Assembly (NCBI GenBank): GCA_910587685.1
Contig: CAJUMY010000010.1
Location: forward strand, 5,495-69,494
Direction of reading: 5' to 3'
DNA length: 64,000 nt
DNA from: an uncultured Christensenellaceae bacterium
GTDB taxonomy: Bacteria > Bacillota > Clostridia > Christensenellales > UBA3700
A program made the position numbers and the translations under genes. Under the pieces are notes generated by a model. It was given only the letters and a program-made list of their open reading frames with translations, was not told the origin of the DNA and ran no database searches. Positions 8,808-17,494 of this stretch are shown here, one piece after another; within the stretch, counting starts at the first letter, position 1, and each line of letters starts with the position of its first letter.

Positions 8808-9908
8808 GTGGAATTTAATGAAATAATCAGCCGTTTTGATTTTGACGGACAGTTTGTCGGAATAGAGCCGTACGGAATGGGTCTTATCAACAATACGTAC
8901 GCAGTCAGCGTTAAAAGAGAGAACGGCGAAATCAAGAGGTATATTCTTCAAAAGATCAACAAGAATACTTTTAAGCAGGTAGATAAGTTGATGCGTAATA
9001 TAAGGCTAGTTACCGAGTATCTTAAAGATATATCAGTTAAGAACGGCGGTAATTGGGAAAGAGAAGTTCTTACCCTTGTCAAGACGCTTGACGGTAATTC
9101 TTATTATTTGGACAAGAGCGGCGAATATTGGAGAGCTTACGTGCTCATCGAGAATACGATAGGATACGCTATCGCCGAGAGCCGCGATATGTTCGAAGAC
9201 GCGGGACGCGCTTTCGGAACATTCGTACGCAATCTGTCGGGATTCCCTGCGGAAGAATTGTACGAGGTCATTGCGAATTTCCACAACACCGAGTCGAGAT
9301 TTAGTGACTTCAAAAAGGCGCTTGAGAATAACTACGAGAATAGAAAAGATAACGTAAAGGAAGAAATAGAGTTCGTTCTCTCGAGAGAAAAGTATACGTC
9401 GAAGGTAGTGTCTAAACTAAAGAGCGGCGAGATACCGCTAAGAGTTACGCATAACGATACGAAACTCAATAACGTGCTCATGGACGTCGATACGAATAGA
9501 GCCGTATGCGTTATCGACCTCGATACCATCATGCCGGGCAGTCTTCTTTACGATTTCGGCGACGCTATCCGTTCGGGATGCAATACGGGGCTTGAGGACG
9601 AGAAGGATCTTTCGAAGGTGTCTTTCGATATAGATCTTTTCGAGAGCTTTTCCAAAGGATTCCTCGAGGGCATAGGCGATAACATAACGAAGGAAGAAAT
9701 GGAACTTCTTCCGTTTGCGGGAATACTTATGACTTACGAGTGCGGTATGAGATTTTTGGGCGACTATCTCAACGGAGACGTTTATTTCAAGACGCAGTAT
9801 CCCGAGCACAATCTCGTGAGATGCAGGACGCAGTTCAAGCTCGTTCGCGATATGGAAGAAAGGCTCGGCGAAATGAGCGAGATCGTGAGCAGGTACGCTA
9901 AGATATGA
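8808..9908 (+). CDS. APH-fold sugar kinase, likely N-acetylhexosamine 1-kinase-like (NahK family)
   Basis: This 366-residue protein has the aminoglycoside phosphotransferase fold. The catalytic loop H215-N-D217-T-K-L-N-N222 and the metal-binding D237-L-D239 are intact. The N-terminal motif INNTYAV, the Q-K-I-N stretch and the DLDTIMPG motif resemble N-acetylhexosamine 1-kinases such as bifidobacterial NahK, which phosphorylate GlcNAc or GalNAc at C1. galE lies two genes downstream, as in lacto-N-biose pathways, which supports a sugar role. The start is GTG with GAGG upstream; no better ATG exists nearby. The stop overlaps the next gene (ATGA). Substrate specificity cannot be read from sequence; a homoserine or choline kinase-like role is less likely. 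Confidence 0.75.
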   Translation: MEFNEIISRFDFDGQFVGIEPYGMGLINNTYAVSVKRENGEIKRYILQKINKNTFKQVDKLMRNIRLVTEYLKDISVKNGGNWEREVLTLVKTLDGNSYYLDKSGEYWRAYVLIENTIGYAIAESRDMFEDAGRAFGTFVRNLSGFPAEELYEVIANFHNTESRFSDFKKALENNYENRKDNVKEEIEFVLSREKYTSKVVSKLKSGEIPLRVTHNDTKLNNVLMDVDTNRAVCVIDLDTIMPGSLLYDFGDAIRSGCNTGLEDEKDLSKVSFDIDLFESFSKGFLEGIGDNITKEEMELLPFAGILMTYECGMRFLGDYLNGDVYFKTQYPEHNLVRCRTQFKLVRDMEERLGEMSEIVSRYAKI

Positions 9909-10501
9909 AAGAATACGTTGTATCGAAGACGGATAACATAGATATAGAACGCGTAGACGAAAGATGGTCGTCGATCGAAAGAGGACAGCTTGTCGATAAT
10001 GCGTCGGGCGGAGAAGCTGAGCCGCGCGCAGAGTTTTCTATCGCGTATTCGGAGGAAGGATTATATTTTCTCTTCGACGTTACAGACGGCGCGCCTAAGG
10101 CAACGATGAAGGAATACAACGCGCCCATATACGACGAAGAAGCCGTGGAATTTTTCTTCGCGACGAAGAAGGATCTTAAAGATTATCTAGAGGTGGAGTT
10201 TAACGCCGTCGGCGGAGTATTCGCGGCGCATATAGATAACGACCTCAAAGGACATACGTCGATAAACTTTATAGAAAAGAATCCCATAAAGTCGAAAGTA
10301 ATAGCTAAAGACGGCGGTTTTTACGTTGTGGGACTCATTAATAGGAGCGCTTTCAAGGGAGAGATGGATAACTGGCTCTTTAACGCGTACAGGATAAAGA
10401 GGAGAGACGATAACAGTATGATACTGAGCGCGTTTTCCCCTACGTTTGTTGAAAATTTTCATAAACCCGATCGGTTTGCAAATCTCGTATTTGCAGAGTA
10501 A
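9905..10501 (+). CDS. CBM9-like (carbohydrate-binding family 9) protein without signal peptide
   Basis: The 198-residue protein looks like a stand-alone family 9-like carbohydrate-binding or DOMON-type beta-sandwich: a central segment reading as D-E-E-A-V-E-F-F-F, then E-V-E-F-N-A-V-G-G, and a C-terminal strand pattern with FHKPDRFANLVF, typical of this family. There is no signal peptide and no catalytic domain, so it should stay in the cytoplasm, which is unusual for a carbohydrate-binding module. It overlaps the kinase gene by four bases and is therefore translationally coupled to it. It may bind a sugar or sugar phosphate handled by the kinase; this is inference. Confidence 0.7.
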   Translation: MKEYVVSKTDNIDIERVDERWSSIERGQLVDNASGGEAEPRAEFSIAYSEEGLYFLFDVTDGAPKATMKEYNAPIYDEEAVEFFFATKKDLKDYLEVEFNAVGGVFAAHIDNDLKGHTSINFIEKNPIKSKVIAKDGGFYVVGLINRSAFKGEMDNWLFNAYRIKRRDDNSMILSAFSPTFVENFHKPDRFANLVFAE

Positions 10502-10521
10502 TATATTTGGAGGTAGTAAAT

Positions 10522-11535
10522 ATGGCAGTATTGGTGACCGGAGGAGCAGGATATATAGGTTCGCATACAGTTATCGAATTACTCGATAACGGCTACGAGG
10601 TCGTAGTCGTCGACAATCTTTCGAACAGTAAAGAGGCGTCGCTCGAGAGAGTGAAGAAGATAACGGGCAAGACGTTCAAATTTTATAAGAACGACGTATG
10701 CGATATCGACGCTCTCGACAATATTTTCAAAAGCGAAAAAATAGATTCGATAATACATTTTGCAGGGCTCAAAGCCGTAGGCGAGTCGGTGGCAAAACCT
10801 ATAGAGTACTTTGATAATAACCTTGTCTCTACGCTGAACCTTCTCAAGACTATGCGTAAATACGGATGCAAAAATATAGTTTTCAGTTCGTCGGCGACGG
10901 TGTACGGAAAACCCAAGAGCGTGCCTATAAAGGAAGATTTCGAGCTTTCCGCGACCAATCCTTACGGCAGGACCAAGCTATTCATTGAAGAGATATTGAG
11001 AGACGTGTACAAGGCAGACCCGAGTATGAATATAGCGTTGCTCAGATACTTCAATCCGATAGGAGCGCACAAGAGCGGACTAATCGGCGAAGACCCCAAC
11101 GGTATCCCCAACAATCTCATGCCGTATATAACTCAGGTCGCTATAGGCAAACTTCCGCGTCTTCGCGTGTTCGGAAACGATTATGCGACGCACGACGGAA
11201 CGGGCGTGAGAGACTACATCCACGTTCTCGATCTGGCTCACGGGCATCTTCTTGCTATCAAGAAACTCGAAAAGAATCCCGGTCTCGTTACCTATAATCT
11301 CGGTACGGGCAAAGGCTACAGCGTGCTCGATATGGTGAACGCGTTCATCAAGGCTACGGGAAAGGATATTCCTTACGAGATAGTCGAGAGACGTCCCGGA
11401 GATATCGACGAGTGTTATGCGGATCCGGCTCTTGCAGAGAGCGAGATCGGCTTTAAGGCAAAGTATGACCTTGAAGAGATGTGCGCCGACAGCTGGAGAT
11501 GGCAGAGCAGCAATCCGAACGGTTACGGAGACTGA
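10522..11535 (+). CDS. galE: UDP-glucose 4-epimerase
   Basis: GalE interconverts UDP-glucose and UDP-galactose, and in many species also the N-acetyl forms. The 337-residue protein has the NAD-binding motif T6-G-G-A-G-Y-I-G13, the catalytic Y148-x3-K152 (YGRTK), and the conserved GVRDYIHVLDLA segment. ATG 10522 follows GGAGGT at 10509-10514; an in-frame TTG at 10507 overlaps that site and is unlikely. Twenty bases separate it from the CBM9-like gene, so it belongs to the same unit as the kinase and probably processes the sugar nucleotide derived from its product. Confidence 0.95.
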   Translation: MAVLVTGGAGYIGSHTVIELLDNGYEVVVVDNLSNSKEASLERVKKITGKTFKFYKNDVCDIDALDNIFKSEKIDSIIHFAGLKAVGESVAKPIEYFDNNLVSTLNLLKTMRKYGCKNIVFSSSATVYGKPKSVPIKEDFELSATNPYGRTKLFIEEILRDVYKADPSMNIALLRYFNPIGAHKSGLIGEDPNGIPNNLMPYITQVAIGKLPRLRVFGNDYATHDGTGVRDYIHVLDLAHGHLLAIKKLEKNPGLVTYNLGTGKGYSVLDMVNAFIKATGKDIPYEIVERRPGDIDECYADPALAESEIGFKAKYDLEEMCADSWRWQSSNPNGYGD

Positions 11536-11574
11536 TAGTAAATATATCCGAAAACGATAAATAACGACGTTGAG

Positions 11575-11602
11575 ATGAGTTCGAGATAAAAGCCGAACTC
11601 AT
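11575..11602 (+). terminator. Hairpin downstream of galE, weak terminator or leader
   Basis: ATGAGTTCG (11575-11583) pairs with CGAACTCAT (11594-11602) around a ten-base loop. The tail is AT-rich but has no real U-run, so termination would be partial. Confidence 0.4.
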
Positions 11603-11633
11603 ATTCATTAACAACAAAAAGGAGATAAATATA

Positions 11634-12056
11634 ATGATTCGCGACGATATTAAAAAGGCGATAATAGACGCTATGAAGAGCAAGGACGTGAACGCAAAGA
11701 ACATTCTCGGCGTAGTAAAGAATAAGATAATGGTCGAAGCTATCAATAAAAAGAAGAAATACGAAGATATGAGCGACGAGGAGATAACGCCTATTTTGTT
11801 GAAGGCGGTAAAGGAGCTCGTCGAAGAGGCTGATACCTACAGGAAGGTCGGCAAGGAAGATATAGCGGCTAATATTGACGCTCAGCGCGCGTGCGTTGAA
11901 AAATTCGTACCGAAAATGATGAGCCTTGACGAGATCAAAGAGATCATCGCTTCGCTTGAAGATAAGAGCGTGCCGTTCGTTATGAAACATTTTAAGGCGA
12001 ACTATAACGGTAAATGCGATATGCGCGACGTGTCTAAGGCGCTTAAGGAGCTTTGA
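11634..12056 (+). CDS. GatB/YqeY domain protein
   Basis: The 140-residue protein matches the YqeY family: helical, basic, with the typical segments RxVLGxxKN near the start, DEEITPILLKAVK in the middle and an NGKCDMRDVSKALKE-like C-terminus. YqeY resembles the tail domain of GatB, the subunit of tRNA-dependent amidotransferase that contacts tRNA, but its own function is not established. The AAGGAG site at about 11619-11625 supports the start. Four bases separate it from the HAD phosphatase, so the two are co-transcribed. Confidence 0.88.
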   Translation: MIRDDIKKAIIDAMKSKDVNAKNILGVVKNKIMVEAINKKKKYEDMSDEEITPILLKAVKELVEEADTYRKVGKEDIAANIDAQRACVEKFVPKMMSLDEIKEIIASLEDKSVPFVMKHFKANYNGKCDMRDVSKALKEL

Positions 12057-12060
12057 TAGT

Positions 12061-12702
12061 ATGAAGAGCGCGATATTCGATCTCGACGGAACGCTGCTTA
12101 ACACTATCGAAGATATCGGCGAGAGTATGAATACAGTGTTAAAAAGACACTCTCTCAAAACGCGCGATATCAGCGAGTATAAAATATTCGTCGGCAACGG
12201 AGCGAGAGTCTTGACCGAGAGAGCGATAGGTCCTGAGAACGCCGCTTTAACGGATACAATTCTTCATGAATATAAGGAAGAGTACGCAACAAATCTTGTC
12301 AATAGGACAATAGCGTACGAAGGCGTTTACAGTATGCTCGATAGACTCGTAAAAGATGGCGTAAGAATAGGAATATTCACTAACAAGCCGCATGCGGATA
12401 TGCTCGTTCTTAAGAGCAAACTATTTAATATGTATGAGTTTTTTGCGGCATACGGCGCGCGGGACGGCGTTCCGCTAAAGCCCGATCCGAGCGTTCTTTT
12501 GGATATGACTAAGGGAATAGACGGAGAGAAGTTTTTCATCGGAGATACGTCCGTCGACGTATTGACGGGAAAGAACGCGGGATTTGTGACGGTGGGCTGC
12601 GAATGGGGATTTCGATCGAGAAGCGAACTTTCTGGCGCTGATTTTATAGCTGAAAAGCCTGACGACGTCGCAGATCATATAATAGCTTACGGCAATGAAT
12701 GA
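12061..12702 (+). CDS. HAD-family phosphatase, phosphoglycolate phosphatase-like
   Basis: The 213-residue protein has HAD motif I D7-L-D9-G-T (nucleophile D7), a four-helix cap, motif II (ITNKPH segment), a lysine in the PLKPDPS region and motif III (IGDTSVD). Length and cap type fit phosphoglycolate phosphatase (Gph) or PpaX/beta-phosphoglucomutase-like enzymes. The substrate cannot be settled by sequence. It follows the YqeY gene after four bases and is followed by a hairpin shared with the convergent ferritin-like gene. Confidence 0.85.
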   Translation: MKSAIFDLDGTLLNTIEDIGESMNTVLKRHSLKTRDISEYKIFVGNGARVLTERAIGPENAALTDTILHEYKEEYATNLVNRTIAYEGVYSMLDRLVKDGVRIGIFTNKPHADMLVLKSKLFNMYEFFAAYGARDGVPLKPDPSVLLDMTKGIDGEKFFIGDTSVDVLTGKNAGFVTVGCEWGFRSRSELSGADFIAEKPDDVADHIIAYGNE

Positions 12703-12762
12703 TAGGTTTTGAATAAAACGAGACTTTCCGTCGGACGTCTTTATTATATGACATAACGGAAA

Positions 12763-12790
12763 GCGGCTCTTCCCATGAGGAAAGAGCCGC
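12763..12790. terminator. Hairpin between convergent genes
   Basis: GCGGCTCTT (12763-12771) pairs with AAGAGCCGC (12782-12790). The better T-run is on the minus-strand side (TTTCCGTTAT), so it mainly ends the ferritin-like gene; a second, weaker pairing CTTTCCGT/ACGGAAAG (12724-12731 with 12756-12763) faces the phosphatase gene. Confidence 0.65.
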
Positions 12791-12832
12791 ATTGTTATGG
12801 AGATATATATATGAGTGTTGACTTGTTGCGTG

Positions 12833-13318
12833 TTAGCTGATAGAGCGAAGCATATCTTCGAGAACGTCAATATGTATCTCTTCGTCGATTATTATGCGTT
12901 CGAGAAGAGCCTTTGCGGACTCGTTCGATAGATGCGCTATAGCGTGTCTGTATCCGCGTATCGCGGACTTTTCCCCCGCTATTCTGCTCATAAGTATCGG
13001 TCTTACGGCTTTTCTATACGTCACGTAGCTTCCGCTGAACGGATAACGCATTCCGTAATAGATAGGATCGCCGCCAAGCGCTACGATAGCGTCGCCGAGA
13101 AGTTCGAGATGGCGCATTTCGCTTATCGCGATTTTTTTCATAACGGCGGCGATGTCGCTGTCGATCTCGTCGAGAATCAAGTGGTCGTATATGTATCCTA
13201 GAATAGCGGTCGTCTCGCTTACCGATCCGGCGTAGGTTTCGCGTATTATCATCGCGTCTTTTAAGTTCGGCGCGTCGGACTCGACTTTGGGATAGGGCAG
13301 ATCTGAATAGCAGTTCAT
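12833..13318 (-). CDS. Ferritin-like di-iron protein (rubrerythrin superfamily)
   Basis: This 161-residue all-helical protein has two carboxylate-histidine motifs typical of a ferritin-like four-helix bundle: an early glutamate in the SETTA helix, S-E-M-R-H-L-E in the second, E-K-S-A in the third and D-E-E-I-H in the fourth. Such proteins bind two iron or manganese ions and act in oxidative stress defence, iron storage or catalase-type reactions. There is no C-terminal rubredoxin domain, so it is not a classical rubrerythrin. GAAGGAGA on the minus strand supports the start. It is a single gene, divergent from the membrane protein at 13450. Confidence 0.8.
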   Translation of the reverse strand: MNCYSDLPYPKVESDAPNLKDAMIIRETYAGSVSETTAILGYIYDHLILDEIDSDIAAVMKKIAISEMRHLELLGDAIVALGGDPIYYGMRYPFSGSYVTYRKAVRPILMSRIAGEKSAIRGYRHAIAHLSNESAKALLERIIIDEEIHIDVLEDMLRSIS

Positions 13319-13449
13319 ATCGTCGGTGTCTCCTTCGTTAATAACACACTATGTCGTGTTTTGTCGAAACGTGACGAAAAATGAAGAATTTTTTGATAAA
13401 AACTATAATTTGCGGCAATACGGCGAAAATTTTGTCAAGCGAGGTAGTT

Positions 13450-14019
13450 ATGAAGATATTTGCTCTCATACTTTTGGTTGCGGCGCTCATGGGAAAGATA
13501 GCGTTATATCTTTACGAGTTCATGAAAAGGGACTCGTACACGTCCGATACCGAATATAACGCCGTGTGGCTCACTATAATTTCGAGCGTCATAATGTATG
13601 CAGGCTATTATTATCTGATCCAAGGAGTATACGTCGGGTATTTCATAACGCTTGCCGTCGCAGTCGGCGTATTCGCGAGCGGAATAGCCGTGACCTGTCT
13701 CAGGAAGTGGCGTACGTTCCATATTAATACTGGAGACGGATACGTCTCGTATTTGATCGTCAATACGGCGCTTGCGAGAGTGAAAAAGCTCGGAAGGTAC
13801 GTTATACACGACGATGATATTGCGATAAATAAACATATAAGGGTGACTTTTGCAAAAGACGTTGTTTCGTGCCGCGATATGGCGAAGACAGTCAGGGGAA
13901 TATGTCTTGAGAAGGGCGCGAAAGGAAATATCGGCGAGATAATATTGCTAATGTCTCTTATCCATGCGGTAGAAGTGATATTGGACGTTTCGTTCTTTAT
14001 CAACATTTATACGATGTGA
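13450..14019 (+). CDS. Membrane protein of unknown function
   Basis: I do not recognise this protein. From ATG 13450 (GAGGT eight bases upstream) it is 189 residues with about three hydrophobic helices in the first 90 residues, a hydrophilic middle, and a final hydrophobic helix at the C-terminus. An in-frame ATG at 13381 exists, but it has no binding site and a TATAAT element (13404-13409) lies downstream of it. No family motif is visible. It stands alone between a divergent ferritin-like gene and an esterase. Confidence 0.65.
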   Translation: MKIFALILLVAALMGKIALYLYEFMKRDSYTSDTEYNAVWLTIISSVIMYAGYYYLIQGVYVGYFITLAVAVGVFASGIAVTCLRKWRTFHINTGDGYVSYLIVNTALARVKKLGRYVIHDDDIAINKHIRVTFAKDVVSCRDMAKTVRGICLEKGAKGNIGEIILLMSLIHAVEVILDVSFFINIYTM

Positions 14020-14208
14020 GCGAGAATCTCTCGGCGTAAAACGTTCCGTTGGAAATAAAAAGACGTTTTGTAGCGTTTTATATGCGGAGCTCGGTTTTGT
14101 CGGGAAGAGAGAAATAATAAATATTAATAATTTTCGGTTTGTTTAAGATAATAAGAAAGTACTGTTAAATGATACAGGTACGAATAGATAAAAAGAGGGC
14201 GAGGTAAT

Positions 14209-15141
14209 ATGGACTTTGCAATGAGTATTCTTTCGGTAATATTCAAAATAGATGAACTTGTCAACAACGGCGTAAGAAACGACGTGGAATATGAGGACAT
14301 AATTATAGAAAAGGACGTAGAGTATGCCGAGAACCTTCTCTCCGATCTTTACTATGACAAGAATATCGAAAACCCTAAAGGAGTAGTCGTCAACATACAC
14401 GGCGGAGGATGGCTCGTAGGCGATAAAAAGTGGAGAAAGGGAATAGGACTTCATTTTGCAAAGAACGGTTTTTTCACTATCAACGTCAACTATTCGCTCT
14501 CTCCGACGACTTTATATCCCGAATGCGTAAGGGATATATTCAAAGTATTCCCGTTCATTGAAAGCATTGCGGAAAAGTATAATCTCGATACTGACCGAAT
14601 TTACGTTACCGGAGACTCTGCGGGAGCGCATCTTGCGGCGGTCGTCGGGGCGATAGAAAATAACGACGAGGTACTTTCGAGAATGGGAATAGAGAAGCCT
14701 CGTATTTTTGCGTCGAAACTTGCGCTTTTTTGCGGAATATACGACTTTACTCGGTGCGTAGACAAGCCGGGAGCCGCGGGACTCGTCAAGGAGATGACGG
14801 GCGTTCTGCATAGCGAATATAAGGACAGTTTCGAATTTTTCAAAGAACTCTCTCCAATCAATTACGTGACGTCAGAATATCCTTCCACTTATATGGTGTC
14901 GACGCTTGGCGACATATTTTGCGACGGACAGAGCGAACTGATGAGGGCGAAATTCGACGAGTGCGGAGTCAAATACGTGGAATACATTACACCGCATAAA
15001 AAGGCGATGCATTGCTTTCATCTAAATCAGCGCCGCAAAGATTCTATGGAGGCGTTGAACGGAGCAATTGAATTCTTTAACGACTGTGAGGAGAAAAAAG
15101 AAAGTTCGGGAAAATCTTCGGAACAAGCGCTGATCGTTTGA
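14209..15141 (+). CDS. Alpha/beta hydrolase, esterase/lipase of the HSL type
   Basis: This 310-residue cytoplasmic protein has the oxyanion motif H64-G-G-G-W and the nucleophile elbow G135-D-S137-A-G, the hallmark of the hormone-sensitive-lipase/arylacetamide deacetylase branch of esterases. A histidine near 268-271 (HCFH) could complete the triad. Substrates are probably short-chain esters or acetylated sugars or drugs; these cannot be distinguished. GCGAGG lies just upstream of the ATG. It is a single gene with no clear partner; the C-terminal twenty residues are charged and look like an extension. Confidence 0.85.
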   Translation: MDFAMSILSVIFKIDELVNNGVRNDVEYEDIIIEKDVEYAENLLSDLYYDKNIENPKGVVVNIHGGGWLVGDKKWRKGIGLHFAKNGFFTINVNYSLSPTTLYPECVRDIFKVFPFIESIAEKYNLDTDRIYVTGDSAGAHLAAVVGAIENNDEVLSRMGIEKPRIFASKLALFCGIYDFTRCVDKPGAAGLVKEMTGVLHSEYKDSFEFFKELSPINYVTSEYPSTYMVSTLGDIFCDGQSELMRAKFDECGVKYVEYITPHKKAMHCFHLNQRRKDSMEALNGAIEFFNDCEEKKESSGKSSEQALIV

Positions 15142-15405
15142 AATACGCGTTGAGATCGCTTGTATTTTCGGTGTGATACCGGCAGGAGCAATATGCCGAT
15201 GCGTAATGCCGTTGGCGTAAAACTCATTTATAAAAAGTTATATGCGTTTCGCGGATAGGAGTGTTTACGGAGTTCCTCAGCCGTAAAATTCATATGAAAT
15301 AAAAAAGAGTTCGTTTTACTATATTTCCCATAGGGAATTATAGGTAAGCCGCAGGTTGTAGAGAATTAGGCGTATAGTATCGCGCCATACCTTTTCTATT
15401 ATATT

Positions 15406-15434
15406 TTGACGTGGACGAACTTGGTTACTTATAA
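15406..15434 (+). promoter_or_regulatory. Candidate promoter in the gap 15142-15500
   Basis: TTGACG (15406-15411) and TTATAA (15429-15434) are 17 bases apart, about 65 bases before the next gene. I see no gene in the rest of this 359-base gap. Confidence 0.45.
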
Positions 15435-15500
15435 CCTAGTGAGATATAGATATGTTTTATATAGCACGTACGATGAACAGAAATTTAAGGATGGGTTGTT

Positions 15501-15839
15501 ATGAAACATCAAATTAAATATAAAATCATTACATTTGTTATATCTTTTATTTTAGTCGCCGTTCTCATACTATTGTTCTTTTTAGATATATCATTAGAAT
15601 GGGGTTTTGAAAAAATACTTTCCTGTGTTGTATGCGGTATTTGGATATTCTTTTTGCCGCCTACCGGTTTATATTTCGCATATAAAATGAAAAATTCCGA
15701 TTTGGAATATAGCGTAAAATTAGGGTTTTATATCGGCACGGGTTGTTTTATCGGTTTGTTGATTACGCCATATTATGGAATAAAATCCTATTTTTCCGAT
15801 CTTAACTCAATTTACTATAATGGTGAAATTATTTGGTGA
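15501..15839 (+). CDS. Small membrane protein of unknown function
   Basis: The 112-residue, AT-rich gene encodes three likely membrane helices (about residues 9-30, 36-58 and 70-90) and no recognisable motif. AAGGATGG lies about ten bases before the ATG. It has its own candidate promoter and a very good terminator, which argues that it is a real single-gene unit. Its base composition is more AT-rich than its neighbours, so it may be a recent arrival. Confidence 0.6.
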   Translation: MKHQIKYKIITFVISFILVAVLILLFFLDISLEWGFEKILSCVVCGIWIFFLPPTGLYFAYKMKNSDLEYSVKLGFYIGTGCFIGLLITPYYGIKSYFSDLNSIYYNGEIIW

Positions 15840-15884
15840 AATATAACGATAAATTTCAATTTATCGCTCTAAATTTGCGTAGTT

Positions 15885-15918
15885 AAAAGCTCTCGAATAT
15901 TTGTTCGAGAGCTTTTTA
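15885..15918 (+). terminator. Strong rho-independent terminator
   Basis: AAAAGCTCTCGAA (15885-15897) pairs perfectly with TTCGAGAGCTTTT (15904-15916). It is usable on both strands, so it can also stop transcription leaving the decayed lipoprotein gene. Confidence 0.9.
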
Positions 15919-16066
15919 TTGTCGTTCGTTTTTGTATTCCCTATTGAAAGCGCGTATTTCGCGAACTCTTTTAATTGTTATCAAAACGTTGTATTTATAT
16001 ATTTTTTGTTGATTTTAGCAAAGAGGCGTTTTCTTATATTTTCAAAAGCCGACGGGAATATCGTTA

Positions 16067-16956
16067 TTACGATTCCTTTACGATGGCGGCGTTATCGTTG
16101 AAGATATTGTTCGATTCTTTGTCTTTGTTGATTTCCGCAATGATAGAGTCACCGTCGGGAAGCGAGATGTACGCGCCTTCGAGAAGGTAGTCTATTTTGT
16201 ATTTTGTTACCGTGTTTTTGAATATCAATATCGAATTGCCCTGCGTCTCGTCTGCCGAGATGCTTGTGAGCTTTCCGTTCGTAAGTCTTATGGATATATC
16301 GCCGAGATCGCTGAGTTTTTTATCATAGTCGCCGTTGATCTTGACGACGATATTGTCTACCATACCGTTTTTAGAGCCTTTGACGAAAGAATAATTTTCG
16401 CTTTTGAGGTTGTACCATGACGAAAGAAGGTTTTTTTGTCAAAGTCGGAAAACTCCGCGTAATCGAAAATGTTTAGATTTTTGATTTCCTGACGCTCATA
16501 TACTGTCTTGCCCTTTTCCTTATCGTAGTACTTTTTATATAGGAATTGCTTTTCCGTTTTATTGTTCTTGCTTCCTACGGTCTGTTTGCCCGCTCAATAG
16601 CTCACTGTCGACGCATTTCCAAGCGCATCGTATTCGGAGATCTCTATATACGTTATTCTGGAGTTTTCATCTCCGCTTTTGCTAAGATAGGTCTGGACTT
16701 TTGCCGTAGTTACCAGTTCCTGACGCATTATCGGATTGGAATCTTTGTCAAACCGCGGATTTCCTTTGCTGTCTTTGCTCTGAAAACTCATATATTCCTT
16801 TATGGTTATATACGCCGAGTCTGCGGCAAAGGACGTTTTAATAGCTTCGTCCAAAATGACTTTAGCGTCGTCCGCGCCGATTTGTACGTTGCAGGCGACA
16901 AGCGATAGCGTGACTGTTAATAGCAGTAATACGGTAAGTAATCTTTTTATCTTCAT
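16067..16956 (-). pseudogene. Decayed lipoprotein gene with an in-frame TGA and a frameshift
   Basis: The first part begins with a lipoprotein signal (basic residues, long hydrophobic core, lipobox L-V-A-C with Cys22) after a good GGAGGAATT site. It stops at a TGA after about 120 codons (near 16594). Reading continues in the same frame through the TGA for about 50 sensible codons to a run of seven A (7 T at 16431-16437 on the plus strand). From there the frame must move by -1, as if one A were missing, to join the last open segment that ends at 16067. The joined product would be roughly 295 residues, a secreted lipoprotein of no known family. Promoter and binding site look intact, so decay is recent or the lesions are sequencing errors. 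Confidence 0.8.
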
Positions 16957-17008
16957 AATTCCTCCGTTATCTCAATCAACGAAATTAATTTCCATAGGTT
17001 ATGTTAGC

Positions 17009-17014
17009 ATTATA
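17009..17014 (-). promoter_or_regulatory. Extended -10 promoter of the decayed lipoprotein gene
   Basis: On the minus strand TATAAT is preceded by TGC, an extended -10 element; the -35 region (TTTAAA, 17032-17037) is weak. The rest of the 538-base gap 16957-17494 holds AT-rich repeats and the promoter of the next gene, but no gene. Confidence 0.55.
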
Positions 17015-17061
17015 GCATATACTCTGTTGTTTTTAAAGAGTTATAATAAACCATATAAAAT

Positions 17062-17412
17062 ATTATTTTAATAATAATATATTAAACGCAGCCGATTTGT
17101 ACTATAAGGGGATGGATAAGAAATATTTTTTTGATACGAGCCGATAAAGCATAGCTATGTTCTTTGGATATTCCGTCGACAAAAAAGGTGCATATATGTA
17201 TTGTCAATTTTGGAAATAGAGTATTGAACGTATACGCTTTTTGAAAAGAGTTTGACGGTCTTATGGAGATTGACGGGAAAATAAAAGAGGCGGATATCTA
17301 AATCGAATTGAATTTTTTTCGGGCGGTATCGACATATTTCCGTACGGCTTGCATATAATTAGATGCAATTTTTTATCTATAAGCTGTTGAAATTATTTTA
17401 ATAATAATATAT
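17062..17412. repeat. 21-base AT-rich direct repeat flanking about 310 bases
   Basis: The same 21 bases, ATTATTTTAATAATAATATAT, occur at 17062-17082 and 17392-17412. The second copy overlaps the promoter of the BspA-like gene. The low complexity means this could be chance. Confidence 0.6.
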
Positions 17413-17415
17413 AAT
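17387..17415 (+). promoter_or_regulatory. Promoter of the BspA-like gene
   Basis: TTGAAA (17387-17392) and TATAAT (17410-17415) are 17 bases apart. The in-frame ATG at 17414 lies within this -10 box, so it cannot be the start codon. Confidence 0.65.
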
Positions 17416-17494
17416 GGTTATTATAGTGACCCGATCGGGGCACAATCATTTTAAGAGTATAAAAGAGCATCATAAATCAGAAGGAAGTACAGAC

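Noticed and set aside
13326..13559. Short plus-strand frame overlapping the start of the 13450 membrane protein gene
   Set aside because: No ribosome binding site, and it overlaps a better-supported gene in a different frame.
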